Assembly (NCBI RefSeq): GCF_003855495.1
Contig: NZ_CP034087.1
Span: forward strand, 1-64,000
Direction of reading: 5' to 3'
From: Methylocystis rosea
Lineage (GTDB): Bacteria; Pseudomonadota; Alphaproteobacteria; Rhizobiales; Beijerinckiaceae
Length of the DNA: 64,000 nt
This document shows, piece after piece, positions 1 through 8,882 of this stretch. Below the pieces are notes generated by a model. That model was not told where the DNA came from, searched no databases, and saw only the letters and a program-made list of their open reading frames with translations. Within the stretch, counting starts at the first letter, position 1; each line of letters opens with the position of its first letter. Position numbers and translations under genes: made by a program.

Positions 1-400
1 CGCTTGAATTTCGACCGTCCTGACGGTCAGCCGCACGTCGACCTCGGCGCGCAAGAAGCGATAGGGAACGCTGTAATAATGGAAGCCGGCGTCGACGTGA
101 TAATCGACGACGACGCGGCACGCGCGCCATTCGCTGAACTCATAGGGCTCGGTCGGCAAGGCCTTGAGCGCCGGGCGATCGATCTCCTTCAGCAACTACC
201 GGCGCGTCGCGCCGAGCCGGCGGTGAGGGCGCTCCTGAGATGCGTCAACAGTTCGCCGATCGCGGCGTTGACCTCCGCCAGGCTTTAGACAGTCCGATGG
301 CGTAGCCGCCCGAGCAGCCATCGCTCGACGATGAGGACGGCCTGCTCGACTTTCCCTTGTCCCTTGGTTTTCTTGGCCGCGCCGGCCCGTTTGCGCCGAC
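1..400 (-). pseudogene. IS21-family transposase (IstA) C-terminal remnant
   Basis: Read on the minus strand, about 1-190 gives a typical IstA stretch (EFSEWRACRV, YHVDAGFHYYSVPYRF, RAEVDVRLTV), the conserved region that follows the DDE core of IS21 transposases. Upstream pieces (ARPRKPRDKGK near 380, SLAEVNAAIGELL near 270) lie in other frames, and a stop codon interrupts the reading near 295. The gene is therefore frameshifted and continues past the left edge. It is IS debris with no expected function. The family assignment rests on recognised motifs. Confidence 0.7.
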
Positions 401-553
401 TTGGTCGACTTCGAAACGGCGCCTGACCATAGCGAGCGCATAGCCCATGGCGCCTATACAGAAAACCCTAGCAATTTTGCCGTGTCCGATGGCCAGTTTT
501 CCGGGCTTCCTCGCTTACTTTCACGAAGACGAAATTGAGATAGGTGATGGAGT

Positions 554-629
554 GGATGCCCCCTCCTTACGGCATCACGATGTGCCAAGGTGGCGATGTT
601 TGCGCATCCCACGAACGGAGAGGGCATCC
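554..629 (+). promoter_or_regulatory. Hairpin covering the transposase ribosome binding site
   Basis: Positions 554-566 (GGATGCCCCCTCC) pair with 617-629 (GGAGAGGGCATCC) with one mismatch over 13 bp. The right arm contains the GGAG Shine-Dalgarno of the transposase and ends one base before its ATG. Folding of read-through mRNA would hide the start site, a common way to limit transposase synthesis. The left arm also contains the subterminal repeat, so the structure may have a second role at the element end. Confidence 0.45.
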
Positions 630-1658
630 ATGGAAAAGGTTAGCATTATCGGTCTCGACCTTGCAAAGCGGTCCTTTCAGGCGCACGGCGCCCGCGCCGA
701 CGGCAGCGTGGGGTTCCGCAAGAAGCTTTCGCGCGAGAAGGTCCTCGCCTTCCTCGCGGAGCAATCGCGCTGCATCGTCGCTATGGAGGCCTGCGGGAGC
801 GCGCATCACTGGGGGCGAGCGATTCGCGATATGGGGCATGATGTTCGGTTGATCCCGCCCGCCTATGTCAAACCTTTCGTCAAGCGCCAAAAGAACGACG
901 CCGCCGACGCCGAGGCGATTTGCGAAGCAGCGAGCCGGCCGACCATGCGTTTCGTCGCGGTCAAGACAAAGGAGCAGCAAGCGCGCGCCATGCTGTTTCG
1001 CGCCCGCGATCTTCTGGTGCGCCAACGGACGCAGTTGATCAACGCGCTACGTGGTCATTTGTCCGAGCATGGCGTCGTCGCTCCGCAGGGTCCGGCGAAT
1101 GTGAAGGTTCTTATGGAGGCGGTTGAGGATGCGACGACATCGCTTCCGCTTCTCGTCGTCGAGCTCTCGCGCGTCTTCCTCGAACAGATCGACGGGCTGT
1201 CGAAGAAGATCGCCGAACTCGAGAAGGCGACGGCTCATGAAGCCGCGCGCGGCGCGACAACCCGCCGCCTGCAAACCATGCCGGGCGTGGGGCCAATCAC
1301 GGCCATGGCGATCGAAACCTTCGCGCCGCCGATGACCGTCTTCAAACGCGGACGCGACTTTTCCGCCTGGCTCGGGCTTGTTCCGAGGCAACATTCGACC
1401 GGCGGCAAGCAGCTTCTCGGAAAGACCTCGAAGATGGGGCAGCGCGACATTCGGCGGTTGCTGATCATCGGCGCGATCGCCGTCGTGCGCTGGGCCAGCC
1501 GGAAGGGAGCGCCGCAGGAAACGTGGCTCCATCACATGCTGGCGCGCAAGCCGCGCATGCTTGTGGCGATCGCGCTCGCCAACAAGATGGCGCGCTCGAT
1601 CTGGGCCATGCTGACGAAAAACGAGGACTACAAGGCTCCTGTCGCCGCGGCGGCCTGA
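630..1658 (+). CDS. IS110-family transposase (DEDD recombinase)
   Basis: This 342-residue protein catalyses bridge-RNA-guided recombination of its element. The N-terminal RuvC-like DEDD domain is visible: GLDLAK near residue 9, the ME of VAMEACG near 50, and KNDAADAEA near 85. The C-terminal Tnp_20 domain carries the GVGPITA helix-hairpin-helix and the PRQHSTGGK motif with the conserved serine. I chose the ATG at 630 because GGAG lies just upstream and the family starts here; the open frame runs back to 447 but that part looks non-coding. A 13-bp near-perfect inverted repeat (554-566 with 617-629) would sequester the ribosome binding site. Confidence 0.92.
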   Translation: MEKVSIIGLDLAKRSFQAHGARADGSVGFRKKLSREKVLAFLAEQSRCIVAMEACGSAHHWGRAIRDMGHDVRLIPPAYVKPFVKRQKNDAADAEAICEAASRPTMRFVAVKTKEQQARAMLFRARDLLVRQRTQLINALRGHLSEHGVVAPQGPANVKVLMEAVEDATTSLPLLVVELSRVFLEQIDGLSKKIAELEKATAHEAARGATTRRLQTMPGVGPITAMAIETFAPPMTVFKRGRDFSAWLGLVPRQHSTGGKQLLGKTSKMGQRDIRRLLIIGAIAVVRWASRKGAPQETWLHHMLARKPRMLVAIALANKMARSIWAMLTKNEDYKAPVAAAA

Positions 1659-1912
1659 TCGAAAATCAGAGCAGCGGCATAGGCGCGTCGGGCGTGTGAG
1701 GAGGTCGACGAACGGTAAGGTCAAATGATCGGTCAGATCCGGGTCTCGAAACGCAGTGGTATCCACGGAGCTCACAGCTCGCTTAAGTGAGCTGCGCCAG
1801 ACCCGCGCATCTCCATACCGGCCAGCGGTCGAGACAGGCCGCAACTCAAAGGCCTGATACATGACCGCACCCGATCACGCGATGAAGCCGCTCGAAAACA
1901 TCTTGCGCGAAC
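1659..1912 (+). ncRNA. Candidate bridge-RNA region of the IS1111-group element
   Basis: This 254-base non-coding end lies between the transposase stop and the right subterminal repeat. IS1111-group elements are known to encode their bridge RNA downstream of the recombinase gene. It contains a stem-loop around 1775-1794 (CAGCTC, GCTTAAGT, GAGCTG; two mismatched positions overall) and no credible reading frame on the plus strand. The RNA ends and guide loops cannot be fixed by eye. Confidence 0.35.
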
Positions 1913-1925
1913 GGGGCATCCGGCG

Positions 1926-2534
1926 TAATGCGTGCCGCCGATGAGGACGATCTTGCGGGTGAAATCAATCGCGATGACGGTCTCGGAATGGCAACCATGG
2001 CGGGCCGGATCAGCCTTGAATGATGGAAAGTCGACGATCGTCAGTTCCGGCTCAAAGTAGGGCAGGTCGGCGGTGGGCGGTCGAATCAGCATGTTGCGGG
2101 CGAACAACGAGTGCCATGCCAGCTCGGTGAAGACTCGGGTCTTGACGCGAAACGCGGGATCGGCGCCACCACATAGGTCCTGCGCGAAGAGGTCCTTGCC
2201 CCTTGCGTAGGCGATGAAGTCGGCGAGCAGCGCGTCGAAGTGGTCTTTCGACATGCGGCCGCAGTTGTCCCCACCAAATTGCGTTTTCGGTGACTGTGTC
2301 GGCGACGATAAACTTGTCCTTGGGGGAACGGCCCGTGTGGACGCCGGTCTCGGCGACAAGCGCGCCGCCCTTCGCAATCACGCCCTCGTGACGACGGATA
2401 GCTTCCTCATAGAGGAGGGGCGCATCGAGATTATAGGAGGTGCTCTTGAGACCGTGAAAGCCGAATTTATCCGCGCCAAAGCTCGGGTTGAAAACACCAA
2501 AGAATTTCGAATGGGCATGTCTCTGAGGCGCCAT
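1926..2534 (-). pseudogene. pckA: Phosphoenolpyruvate carboxykinase (ATP), N-terminal fragment, frameshifted
   Basis: About 200 residues of the N-terminal half of ATP-dependent PckA are readable on the minus strand. The first frame carries the start, FNPSFGADKFGFHGLKS and ETGVHTGRSPKDKF. After a single-base shift near 2265 a second frame carries MSKDHFDALLADF, FTELAWHSLFARNMLI and DFTRKIVLIGGTHYAG. The kinase-1 and kinase-2 ATP-binding regions are missing because the sequence ends at the IS1111-group element boundary near 1925. The protein cannot be functional. The rest of the gene is not found on the other side of the element, so more than a simple insertion occurred. Confidence 0.85.
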
Positions 2535-2705
2535 GGCCGTCTCCAGGCTATACCTGCGAGTGATGTCTTAGATCGGCGCTGAGGCGGGTTATGTTTCGGC
2601 TCTGACTCACACGCCGATAAACTCTTCGACAAAAGCCGCTCGATGAGCACAGCTGATCAAGCGGGTTTCGTCGGTTGGGATGCGACGCGTTTAACCTGCG
2701 TAAGA

Positions 2706-3074
2706 TCAGCTCTGCTTAGCAGCGACCGGCGCCTTTGACGGCGAAGCGGAGACCGGCGACTGTGCAGGCGACGCGACATTGATCGGTTTGAAAGCTTCCT
2801 TGGCCAGGCTCGAATACGTCTCGCCAATCTTGGTGGCGTAGGCCAGGAAATCGTCATAGGCGGATTTGGCGAAGTTCGATTGGAGCTGGATCGCCTCGTC
2901 GATCTTCTTCACGCCGGTCAGCTTCTCGAAGAGCGCCCGGCTTTTCTCGAGGGACTTCTTTGAATAGTCCGTCGTTTCGGCCGCGATGGCCTGTAGACCC
3001 TCGGTTGACGCGGTAGTCGCCGTGGTAAACGCCTCGAACGGGTTCGTGCCGAATGCCTCGGCCGGGATGTTGCG
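2706..3074 (-). pseudogene. Phasin family protein, 5'-truncated
   Basis: Reading from about 3074 gives a helical phasin: NIPAEAFGTNPFEAF, SKKSLEKSRALFEKLTGVKK, LQSNFAKSAYDDFLAYATKI, then an Ala/Pro/Lys-rich tail. Phasins coat polyhydroxyalkanoate granules. The frame has an in-frame TGA at about 3085 and no start codon between it and the conserved region, so roughly 20 N-terminal residues are missing. Translation could begin only at a shorter internal ATG (2912), which would lose half of the helix bundle. Classed as truncated. Confidence 0.7.
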
Positions 3075-3149
3075 ATATGATCAAATCAAGCAGACCATGT
3101 CACATTGCACTTAACTGCATGAAATGCGCCGGTCCGCGCCAGATGCTGC

Positions 3150-3189
3150 AAATGTGAGAATATGTTTGGTCGATATTCTCACATTTTTT
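3150..3189. terminator. Perfect 14-bp inverted repeat followed by a T run
   Basis: AAATGTGAGAATAT (3150-3163) and its exact complement ATATTCTCACATTT (3173-3186) flank a 9-base loop, and six T residues follow at 3184-3189. This has the shape of a rho-independent terminator on the plus strand, yet no plus-strand gene ends just upstream. It may be an operator or belong to the end of the neighbouring ISKra4 element. Confidence 0.45.
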
Positions 3190-3340
3190 CGCAACCCCAG
3201 CGGGAACGGCGAACCCTGTAGGCCAGCGGACGCCCCCACCCCTTTATGGAGGCGCCGCCGAGCTCTCTTTGATCCACAACGATGCAGCTGCTCGCGGCCA
3301 AGCGGTGAGTACACGGGAGCATGCAAAGTCGTGGGGTTTG

Positions 3341-4381
3341 TCACGCTGCGAGCTGCTTTGGGTGATTTTCATTGTCTGGTTGGAAGTCTGAATAGAGCCG
3401 CCTGAACGAGCCGGCGAGCGTGTTGTTGAGAACGGCGACACGCACGTCAAGAAAGGGCTGCACAGTCCACCTATTCCATCGCATCTGCTGCTTCTTGATC
3501 ATGCGCTTTGATAGGATTTCATTAACTGCGCTTTCCACAAATGCGGTTGAAATCGGCAGCCGATCGCGGTGTCGCCGTCCGTAGTTCACGAGCGCAAGTT
3601 CATTGGCGTAGAGATATTCAATCAAATCGTTGATATGTCGCTGGACCGCGGCGGCGCCTTTGACGTCTCTGACATGAGCGGCGTCAAACCAATGCATCAG
3701 TCGCGCCAAGCGCCCAAGACATGCGCTGGAGCGGCCGTGCCAGACTCTCCACTTGGCGCTCTCGAGTTCGCGGATTAAATGGCCTTGAAGGTAGTCGCTG
3801 AGAGTGCCGGCGCCAAGGCCGCGCGCCGCCTGCAAGGCGTGTTCAAAACGCATGGCGATATGGAACCAGTCGAGGACGAGAGTCGCCTCTGGCATGACCT
3901 GACGCTGCAACTTCCACAGTCCAGGGTCGCCGTCGCAAAGCACCGTCGCCGGCGTGCCGAGGCGCACGCCCGCGCTCACAACTGCATCGGCAAATTCGCT
4001 CGCAGAATTGCCCTTGCGAGCAAAGGCGAAGCGATGCTGCGATCCATCGACATTGAGCACCTTGCCCGCCAGCACTTCGAAATTCCGCTCGGGGCGACGA
4101 TGCCGGCTGCGCAGATAGCCTCCATCAAGGCCGATCACGACTGCGGGGGTCACTGCGTCAATGTCGGGATACGCCACTCCCTCGGGAGGCAGTCGCGCGA
4201 TATGCTCGCCGACACGGCGGGTTCGATTGCGCACCGTACCGGCATTGGCGCCGCCGCCGACGGGCAGCAATTCGGCGAGCAGATCAGCCACCTTAGCGAA
4301 CGGCGCGAGCGCGGCGAATTTGGCGGTAACGTAGACGAGTTCGGGCGCTATGCCGCGTTCAAGTGTCAACGGCGGCGACAA
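3341..4381 (-). CDS. ISKra4-family transposase, probably 5'-truncated
   Basis: The 346-residue product matches ISKra4 transposases: ERGIAPELVYVTAKFAAL at the start of the domain, IGLDGGYLR (first acidic residue), VLCDGDPGLW (second), and AFVESAVNEILSKRMIKKQQMRW near the C terminus. The called start is TTG. The frame stays open upstream to about 4453 and encodes further family-like residues, but family members normally have about 100 more N-terminal residues including a zinc-finger-like region. The upstream frame runs into a stop just before the palindrome at 4460. The element is therefore probably a partial copy. Confidence 0.8.
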   Translation of the reverse strand: MSPPLTLERGIAPELVYVTAKFAALAPFAKVADLLAELLPVGGGANAGTVRNRTRRVGEHIARLPPEGVAYPDIDAVTPAVVIGLDGGYLRSRHRRPERNFEVLAGKVLNVDGSQHRFAFARKGNSASEFADAVVSAGVRLGTPATVLCDGDPGLWKLQRQVMPEATLVLDWFHIAMRFEHALQAARGLGAGTLSDYLQGHLIRELESAKWRVWHGRSSACLGRLARLMHWFDAAHVRDVKGAAAVQRHINDLIEYLYANELALVNYGRRHRDRLPISTAFVESAVNEILSKRMIKKQQMRWNRWTVQPFLDVRVAVLNNTLAGSFRRLYSDFQPDNENHPKQLAA

Positions 4382-4459
4382 AATGTGCCAGATGGCGGCT
4401 TGAGAGTGTACCGGTCTGGTTGAGAGAAAAGGGCCGCGAAGCCCTGGTGAGCTTTGTTA

Positions 4460-4512
4460 CCGCGCGCATTGAGCCGCGCGAAGCGTAGCGAAGCGCGGCT
4501 CAATGCGCGCGG
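4460..4512. repeat. 20-bp perfect inverted repeat (REP-like hairpin)
   Basis: The arms CCGCGCGCATTGAGCCGCGC (4460-4479) and the exact reverse complement (4493-4512) surround a 13-base loop GAAGCGTAGCGAA. The stem is long and almost pure GC. It lies just upstream of the truncated ISKra4 transposase frame. It could be an IS-derived end, a REP element or a bidirectional transcription block. Confidence 0.75.
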
Positions 4513-5120
4513 CGGCGATCAGATTTCTGCGTCGGCGTCTCCTTTGGCGTTTGTGGTTGCGCTCTGTTCGTTACCGCTTCGCCGTTGCGCCTTCTTGGCT
4601 GTCGCGAACCACAATCCAGCGCAACGATGTCCCCTTGCGGGACGATGGATGAGACGAGTTCGCTTTGGGCTCTTGTGGCGACCGTTGCAACATAGTCAGC
4701 ACGCGAGTCAGATTGTTCTGTCTTCTCCTACGGATCCCATGCTGGGAGAGCCGACGGCTGATCCCGAAGAGAAGCGCGGGCTCGCGAGCGACAGAGTCGA
4801 GTTGTCAACCAGAACGCGACTGCCGCCGGCCGAATAGAGAAGATTCCACATGCGCCAGATGCGTACGCTGAACGCCTTCGGCGCATCCTCGCGCGGTGTG
4901 ACTAAAATATTACAGTCAATAAAAATTGGGTTTGAGCAAATAAAACTATTCCAATGTAAAACTTTGTATATCCGCATTACGCGGATTGTTTCCTTCTTAC
5001 AAGATTTCCAAAAACAATTAGGGTCTATTGACGGGTTTCATTCTTCAGCACTACTTGAGTTAATTGTTCCGTCTTATGGACTGCGGCGGAGCGTCATATT
5101 TCGTCTGTTCGGAGCCTCCA
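4513..5120. other. Non-coding stretch upstream of the TonB receptor, AT-rich at 4900-5080
   Basis: No reading frame here looks coding. From about 4900 to 5080 the base composition falls sharply in GC relative to its neighbours, as expected for a promoter region of the receptor gene at 5121. A small palindrome, ATCCGC-ATTAC-GCGGAT, sits at 4970-4986. I could not identify a convincing Fur or RirA box by eye. Confidence 0.4.
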
Positions 5121-7601
5121 ATGTCTGTCGAAGCTGGCAAGCCGACGCATTCTCGTTTCATGAGCTATTGCGCCCTTGCGGCGGCGTTCGCCCCCGGGCT
5201 GGGCAATTCCGTCCTTGCGCAGGAAACCCAATCCAGGCCCTTGCCGGCGGTAAGAGTCGATGCGCCGCCGGAAAAGCCCCGCGCGGTCGTCCAGGCGAAG
5301 CCGAAGCCAGTCGCCTCTCAAACGCGCCACGCGAGTGGAGCCCGACCATTGCCCCCCATTGACGTTGGAGGCGCACGGCAGGGCGGTCGCGTCGCTCCGA
5401 ACGTCGGCGCGCCAATTGCGGCTCCAGCCGGCGTTCCCGGAGCTCCGCTTTTCCCGCCCCAGGCGCTCGGTCGCGGTCCTACGGATGTCGTCGGCTATTT
5501 CGCCGGCAGAACGTCGACTGCGACAAAAACCAACACGCCGATTATCGACATCCCCCAGTCGATCACGATTCTCACGAAGCAGCAGCTTCAGGACCGCAAC
5601 AGCATCGATCTCAATCGGGCGCTGATGTATGTGCCCGGCGTCACGGTCACGCAGGGCGAAGGCAATCGCGACCAGATCACGATCCGCGGACAGGACACGA
5701 CCGCCGACTTCTATACCGACGGCATCCGCGACGATGCGCAATATTACCGCGACCTATACAACATCGAGGCTGTCGAGGTTCTCAAGGGTCCCAACGCGCT
5801 GATCTTCGGACGCGGCGGCGGCGGCGGCATCGTCAATCGCGTCACCAAAAAAGCTGACGGCGAACGGCTGCGGTCCATGAGCGTCAGCTCGGGCAGCTTC
5901 GCTCGAAAGCGCCTCACAGTCGACGTCGGCGATGCGATCAACGACACGCTTGCTGTGCGACTTAATGGGCTCTACGAGCAATCATACGGCTACCGCGACT
6001 TCTTCAAGCTCGAGCGCTATGGCGTCAATCCGACGATGACGTGGCATCCGCTCGAGAAAACCTTCATCACCGTCAGCTACGAGCATTTCCGCGATCGCCG
6101 CACCGCCGATCGCGGGATTCCGTCAGTGGGCGGCTTCGTTTTTGGAGGCTCCTCGATCTATCCGGGATACCCGTCGCCGGCGCCGATCGACGCTTTCTTC
6201 GGCGTTGGCAATCCTTCGGTCGAAGCCGTCAACTACGCCAAAGTCGACCTCAATCGCGCCGCACTCGCCTTCGATCACACGACGGAATTCGGCCTCAACA
6301 TCCGCAACCAGACAGTCTATGCGGATTATGAGAAGCGCTATCAGAACACATTCCCTGATCAGGGTCTGGGTTTCGTCACAACGCAACTCAATCCGGTTGC
6401 CAGGACCGTAACGCCCGTGGGCGTCGTTCGCCTCGACGGTTATGTCAGCTCGAATCCCCGGCAGAACATCTTCAACCAGACCGACCTCGTCTACAAATGG
6501 CAGATGACGCCGGACATCCGTCACACGGTGATGTTTGGGGCCGAAGTCGGCAACCAAAGGAGCGACGACAAACGCGATCTCTCCTGCTTCAATCTGTCCT
6601 GCGCAACGCGGCGCGTGACGACGCCGTTTTGGACGCCGACAGCCTATTTCCCCGTGGTGTTCGCCAATCCGAACCGTCGTCGCCACACCGATCTGGACCT
6701 TGCCGCAGGCTATATTCAGGATCAGATCGAGGTCACGCGATACATCGACGTGATCGCGGGCGTGCGGTTCGACAGATTCGACTTGAAATTCACCGGCTTC
6801 GATCCTGCTCCCACTGATTTCAGAGGCCAGCTACGCCGTGTCGACAATGTGTGGTCGCCGCGCTTCGGCCTTGTGTTCAAACCGATCGAAATTCTTTCGC
6901 TCTATGGCTCCTATTCGCGAAGCTTCCTGCCTGTGGCGGGAGACCAGTTCAACGTTCTGTTTCCAACCGTCGCCAATCTCGCGCCGCAGAGCTTCGAAAA
7001 TGTTGAGGTGGGTTTCAAAGCGCAGTTGCTGCCAGCCTTGCTCTTCACCGGCGCGCTGTATCAGCTTAATCGTTCGAATCAACAGCTCACGGTCGATGCG
7101 ACGACGGCCATTCTCGCCAATACGCGGACGCAGGGCGGAGAGCTCGGCCTTGTCGGCAATGTCACCGACCGGTGGGAGGTTTCGCTCGGCTATGGCTATC
7201 AGGACGCGCGCGTCGTCAGCACCGACAGAAGGCCAACCTTGCGGACGCCGTTCTTCACTGACGTCGGCAAGACCAATCCCTTTGTGCCCAGAAACACCTT
7301 CTCCCTCTGGAACAAATACGATATTTCCTCTTTCTTCAACGCGGGTCCTGGCGTTTTGGGCGTCGGCGCGGGCGTCGTCTACAATTCCGAGTTCTATCCG
7401 GCCATTGACAACTTCGTCGTTGTGCCTGGTTACGCGCGCGTCGACGGCGCGCTGTTCGTCAAGTTAAGCGAGAACATCTCGGGGCAGCTCAATGTGGAAA
7501 ATCTGGCGGGCGCCCGGTACTACGTGTTCGCGCACAACAACAACAACATTACGCCTGGCGCCCCGCGCTCGGCCTATGTGACGCTGAACGCGCGATTCTA
7601 G
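5121..7601 (+). CDS. TonB-dependent siderophore receptor (catecholate/Fiu-like)
   Basis: This 826-residue outer-membrane receptor imports ferric siderophores using TonB energy. It has a signal peptide ending near VLAQE and a short TonB-box-like segment (PAVRVDAPPE). The plug domain follows: IDIPQSITILTKQQLQDRN, ALMYVPGVTVTQGEGNRDQ, FYTDGIRDDAQYYRD and VEVLKGPNALIFGRGG. A long beta-barrel ends in the canonical aromatic YVTLNARF. The plug signature resembles Fiu/catecholate receptors. I use the ATG at 5121 because it opens directly into the signal peptide; an upstream ATG at 5064 adds 19 residues that spoil it. No siderophore synthesis or TonB genes are nearby. Confidence 0.93.
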   Translation: MSVEAGKPTHSRFMSYCALAAAFAPGLGNSVLAQETQSRPLPAVRVDAPPEKPRAVVQAKPKPVASQTRHASGARPLPPIDVGGARQGGRVAPNVGAPIAAPAGVPGAPLFPPQALGRGPTDVVGYFAGRTSTATKTNTPIIDIPQSITILTKQQLQDRNSIDLNRALMYVPGVTVTQGEGNRDQITIRGQDTTADFYTDGIRDDAQYYRDLYNIEAVEVLKGPNALIFGRGGGGGIVNRVTKKADGERLRSMSVSSGSFARKRLTVDVGDAINDTLAVRLNGLYEQSYGYRDFFKLERYGVNPTMTWHPLEKTFITVSYEHFRDRRTADRGIPSVGGFVFGGSSIYPGYPSPAPIDAFFGVGNPSVEAVNYAKVDLNRAALAFDHTTEFGLNIRNQTVYADYEKRYQNTFPDQGLGFVTTQLNPVARTVTPVGVVRLDGYVSSNPRQNIFNQTDLVYKWQMTPDIRHTVMFGAEVGNQRSDDKRDLSCFNLSCATRRVTTPFWTPTAYFPVVFANPNRRRHTDLDLAAGYIQDQIEVTRYIDVIAGVRFDRFDLKFTGFDPAPTDFRGQLRRVDNVWSPRFGLVFKPIEILSLYGSYSRSFLPVAGDQFNVLFPTVANLAPQSFENVEVGFKAQLLPALLFTGALYQLNRSNQQLTVDATTAILANTRTQGGELGLVGNVTDRWEVSLGYGYQDARVVSTDRRPTLRTPFFTDVGKTNPFVPRNTFSLWNKYDISSFFNAGPGVLGVGAGVVYNSEFYPAIDNFVVVPGYARVDGALFVKLSENISGQLNVENLAGARYYVFAHNNNNITPGAPRSAYVTLNARF

Positions 7602-8264
7602 GGTGGTCGGGTTCACGAGCGCATCGCTCCAAATGGCAGACCTGCCGTGATCGGGGAGAGCGGCCGTTACGGCCGTCGTCGTCTAGATTGACGTTGTCGT
7701 CCCGGCACACGAACGCATGCGCGCCGTATCGCAAGCAATCCCAAGTTCCCGAGCGATCCGCTTGATCTCCTTGCCGTTCTGGAGAGACTCGAACCGGCCC
7801 CGAGCTCGAAACCAAACGCGATCGGCTTTTGAAAGAGCTCGCCAAGGCGATCAGTAAGACCCGGCCGCCGCAGCGTGGAAGAGACAAGGAAAGGGGCGGG
7901 CCGGAGTCGGAGAGGTGAGCGTCGTCTGCGAGCCGTCCATCAGACGCCCTTGCGATCGTCATCGTCAAATGTCCGCTGAGTAACAACTCTCAAAACATAT
8001 GCTCAGAATGGGTTCTTCTCAATTTGACCCATTAGCAGCCTCAGTTGGCTTACTTGCGAATGGCCGGAACGAGAGACAAGCCGACGTTCTGAACTAAGAG
8101 ATTGGTGCGAAGTTCACAAATCTTGTACGGCGGAGGCGCTCGTGCGACATGGTGAAATCGCGTTCTCCGCCCCCGTCACGCTTGCAAGCGAAGAGCCGCC
8201 GATGACGCATCGCCGACAGTTTCCGTATTGGCGGCTTGTGTGAATCATTTGAAAAGAGATCACG
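7602..8264. other. Intergenic region with a possible IS21 istA N-terminal scrap
   Basis: No intact gene is visible. On the minus strand around 7680-7800 a short helix-turn-helix-like stretch (NGKEIKRIARELGIACDTAR) resembles the DNA-binding N terminus of IstA-type transposases, but the reading is broken at once. From 7990 to 8264 nothing recognisable is present. Confidence 0.3.
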
Positions 8265-8882
8265 TCATGCTGTGGGCCGAGCGCATCCCTCGTACATGTA
8301 TGTGAACATGCGGGGGCCGCGCGCGTACTCCGTTCGAATATCGGTGAGTTCGAAACCGGCCGAGCGTATCAGATCATCCATTTTCCGATCCAAGTGACAA
8401 CCGCCTGATATGTGGCCCCACATAGGGGTGAGTCGATGCTGCCAGCGCTCGACACCGGCCTCGGGGGAAAGTCCGTGTTCGATAAAGAGCAGCCTGCCAT
8501 CTGGTTTAAGCACCCGCCGCATCTCACGCAGCGCGGTCAGCGGGTCGGGAATCGAACAAAGCGTCCAGGTCATCACGATCGTGTCGATTGTGTTGTCCGC
8601 GAGAGGGATCGCGGTCGCGGACGCTTGTAGGAGTTCGGCTCGGACGCGAGCCCCCTCGGCGCGTCGGCTCGCCATCGCGAGCAAATGGGGCGAAGGATCG
8701 ATTCCGATAACAATCTCGATCCGTTCGCCATAGAACGGGAAATTCAGTCCCGAGCCGACGCCGATTTCGAGCACCCGGCCACTGGCGGCGGCCACGGCCT
8801 CGCGACGATACTTCTCGAGCTGGCTCTGCCGCATGACCAGATCGAGCAGCGGCGGAAAAACCCAGCGATCATAGACGTTCAC
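8265..8882 (-). CDS. SAM-dependent methyltransferase, METTL7-like (thiol methyltransferase type)
   Basis: This 205-residue class I methyltransferase has motif I VLEIGVGSGLNFPFY, an acidic motif II loop (VIGIDPSPHL), IDTIVMTWTLCSIPDP and RVLKPDGRLLFIEHG. The run W-x-H-ISGGCHLDRK followed by a C-terminal TYMYEGCA closely follows the plan of animal METTL7A/B, which methylate hydrogen sulfide and small thiols. The GTG start overlaps the stop of the upstream fusion gene by four bases, so the two are translationally coupled. In a cluster of sulfur-transfer genes, S-methylation of sulfide or thiols is the best guess. The substrate is inference. Confidence 0.75.
   Translation of the reverse strand: MNVYDRWVFPPLLDLVMRQSQLEKYRREAVAAASGRVLEIGVGSGLNFPFYGERIEIVIGIDPSPHLLAMASRRAEGARVRAELLQASATAIPLADNTIDTIVMTWTLCSIPDPLTALREMRRVLKPDGRLLFIEHGLSPEAGVERWQHRLTPMWGHISGGCHLDRKMDDLIRSAGFELTDIRTEYARGPRMFTYMYEGCARPTA

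Larger units (their letters stand above)
554..1921 (+). mobile_element. IS110-family (IS1111-group) insertion sequence, probably intact
   Basis: A single DEDD recombinase gene is flanked by a perfect 9-bp inverted pair: GGATGCCCC at 554-562 and GGGGCATCC at 1913-1921. Subterminal inverted repeats of this kind mark the IS1111 group. The right pair member lies directly beside a pckA fragment that stops abruptly near 1926, so this is probably the element/host junction. The 1659-1912 non-coding end is long, as expected if it encodes a bridge RNA. Exact tips cannot be set without an empty-site comparison. Confidence 0.65.

Noticed and set aside
4900..5080. Fur box upstream of the siderophore receptor
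   Set aside because: The region is AT-rich as expected, but I could not find a stretch close to the 19-bp consensus by eye.
7602..7986. A 145-codon minus-strand gene
   Set aside because: The frame has no domain and overlaps the receptor 3' end. Only a short IstA-like scrap in another frame is faintly recognisable.
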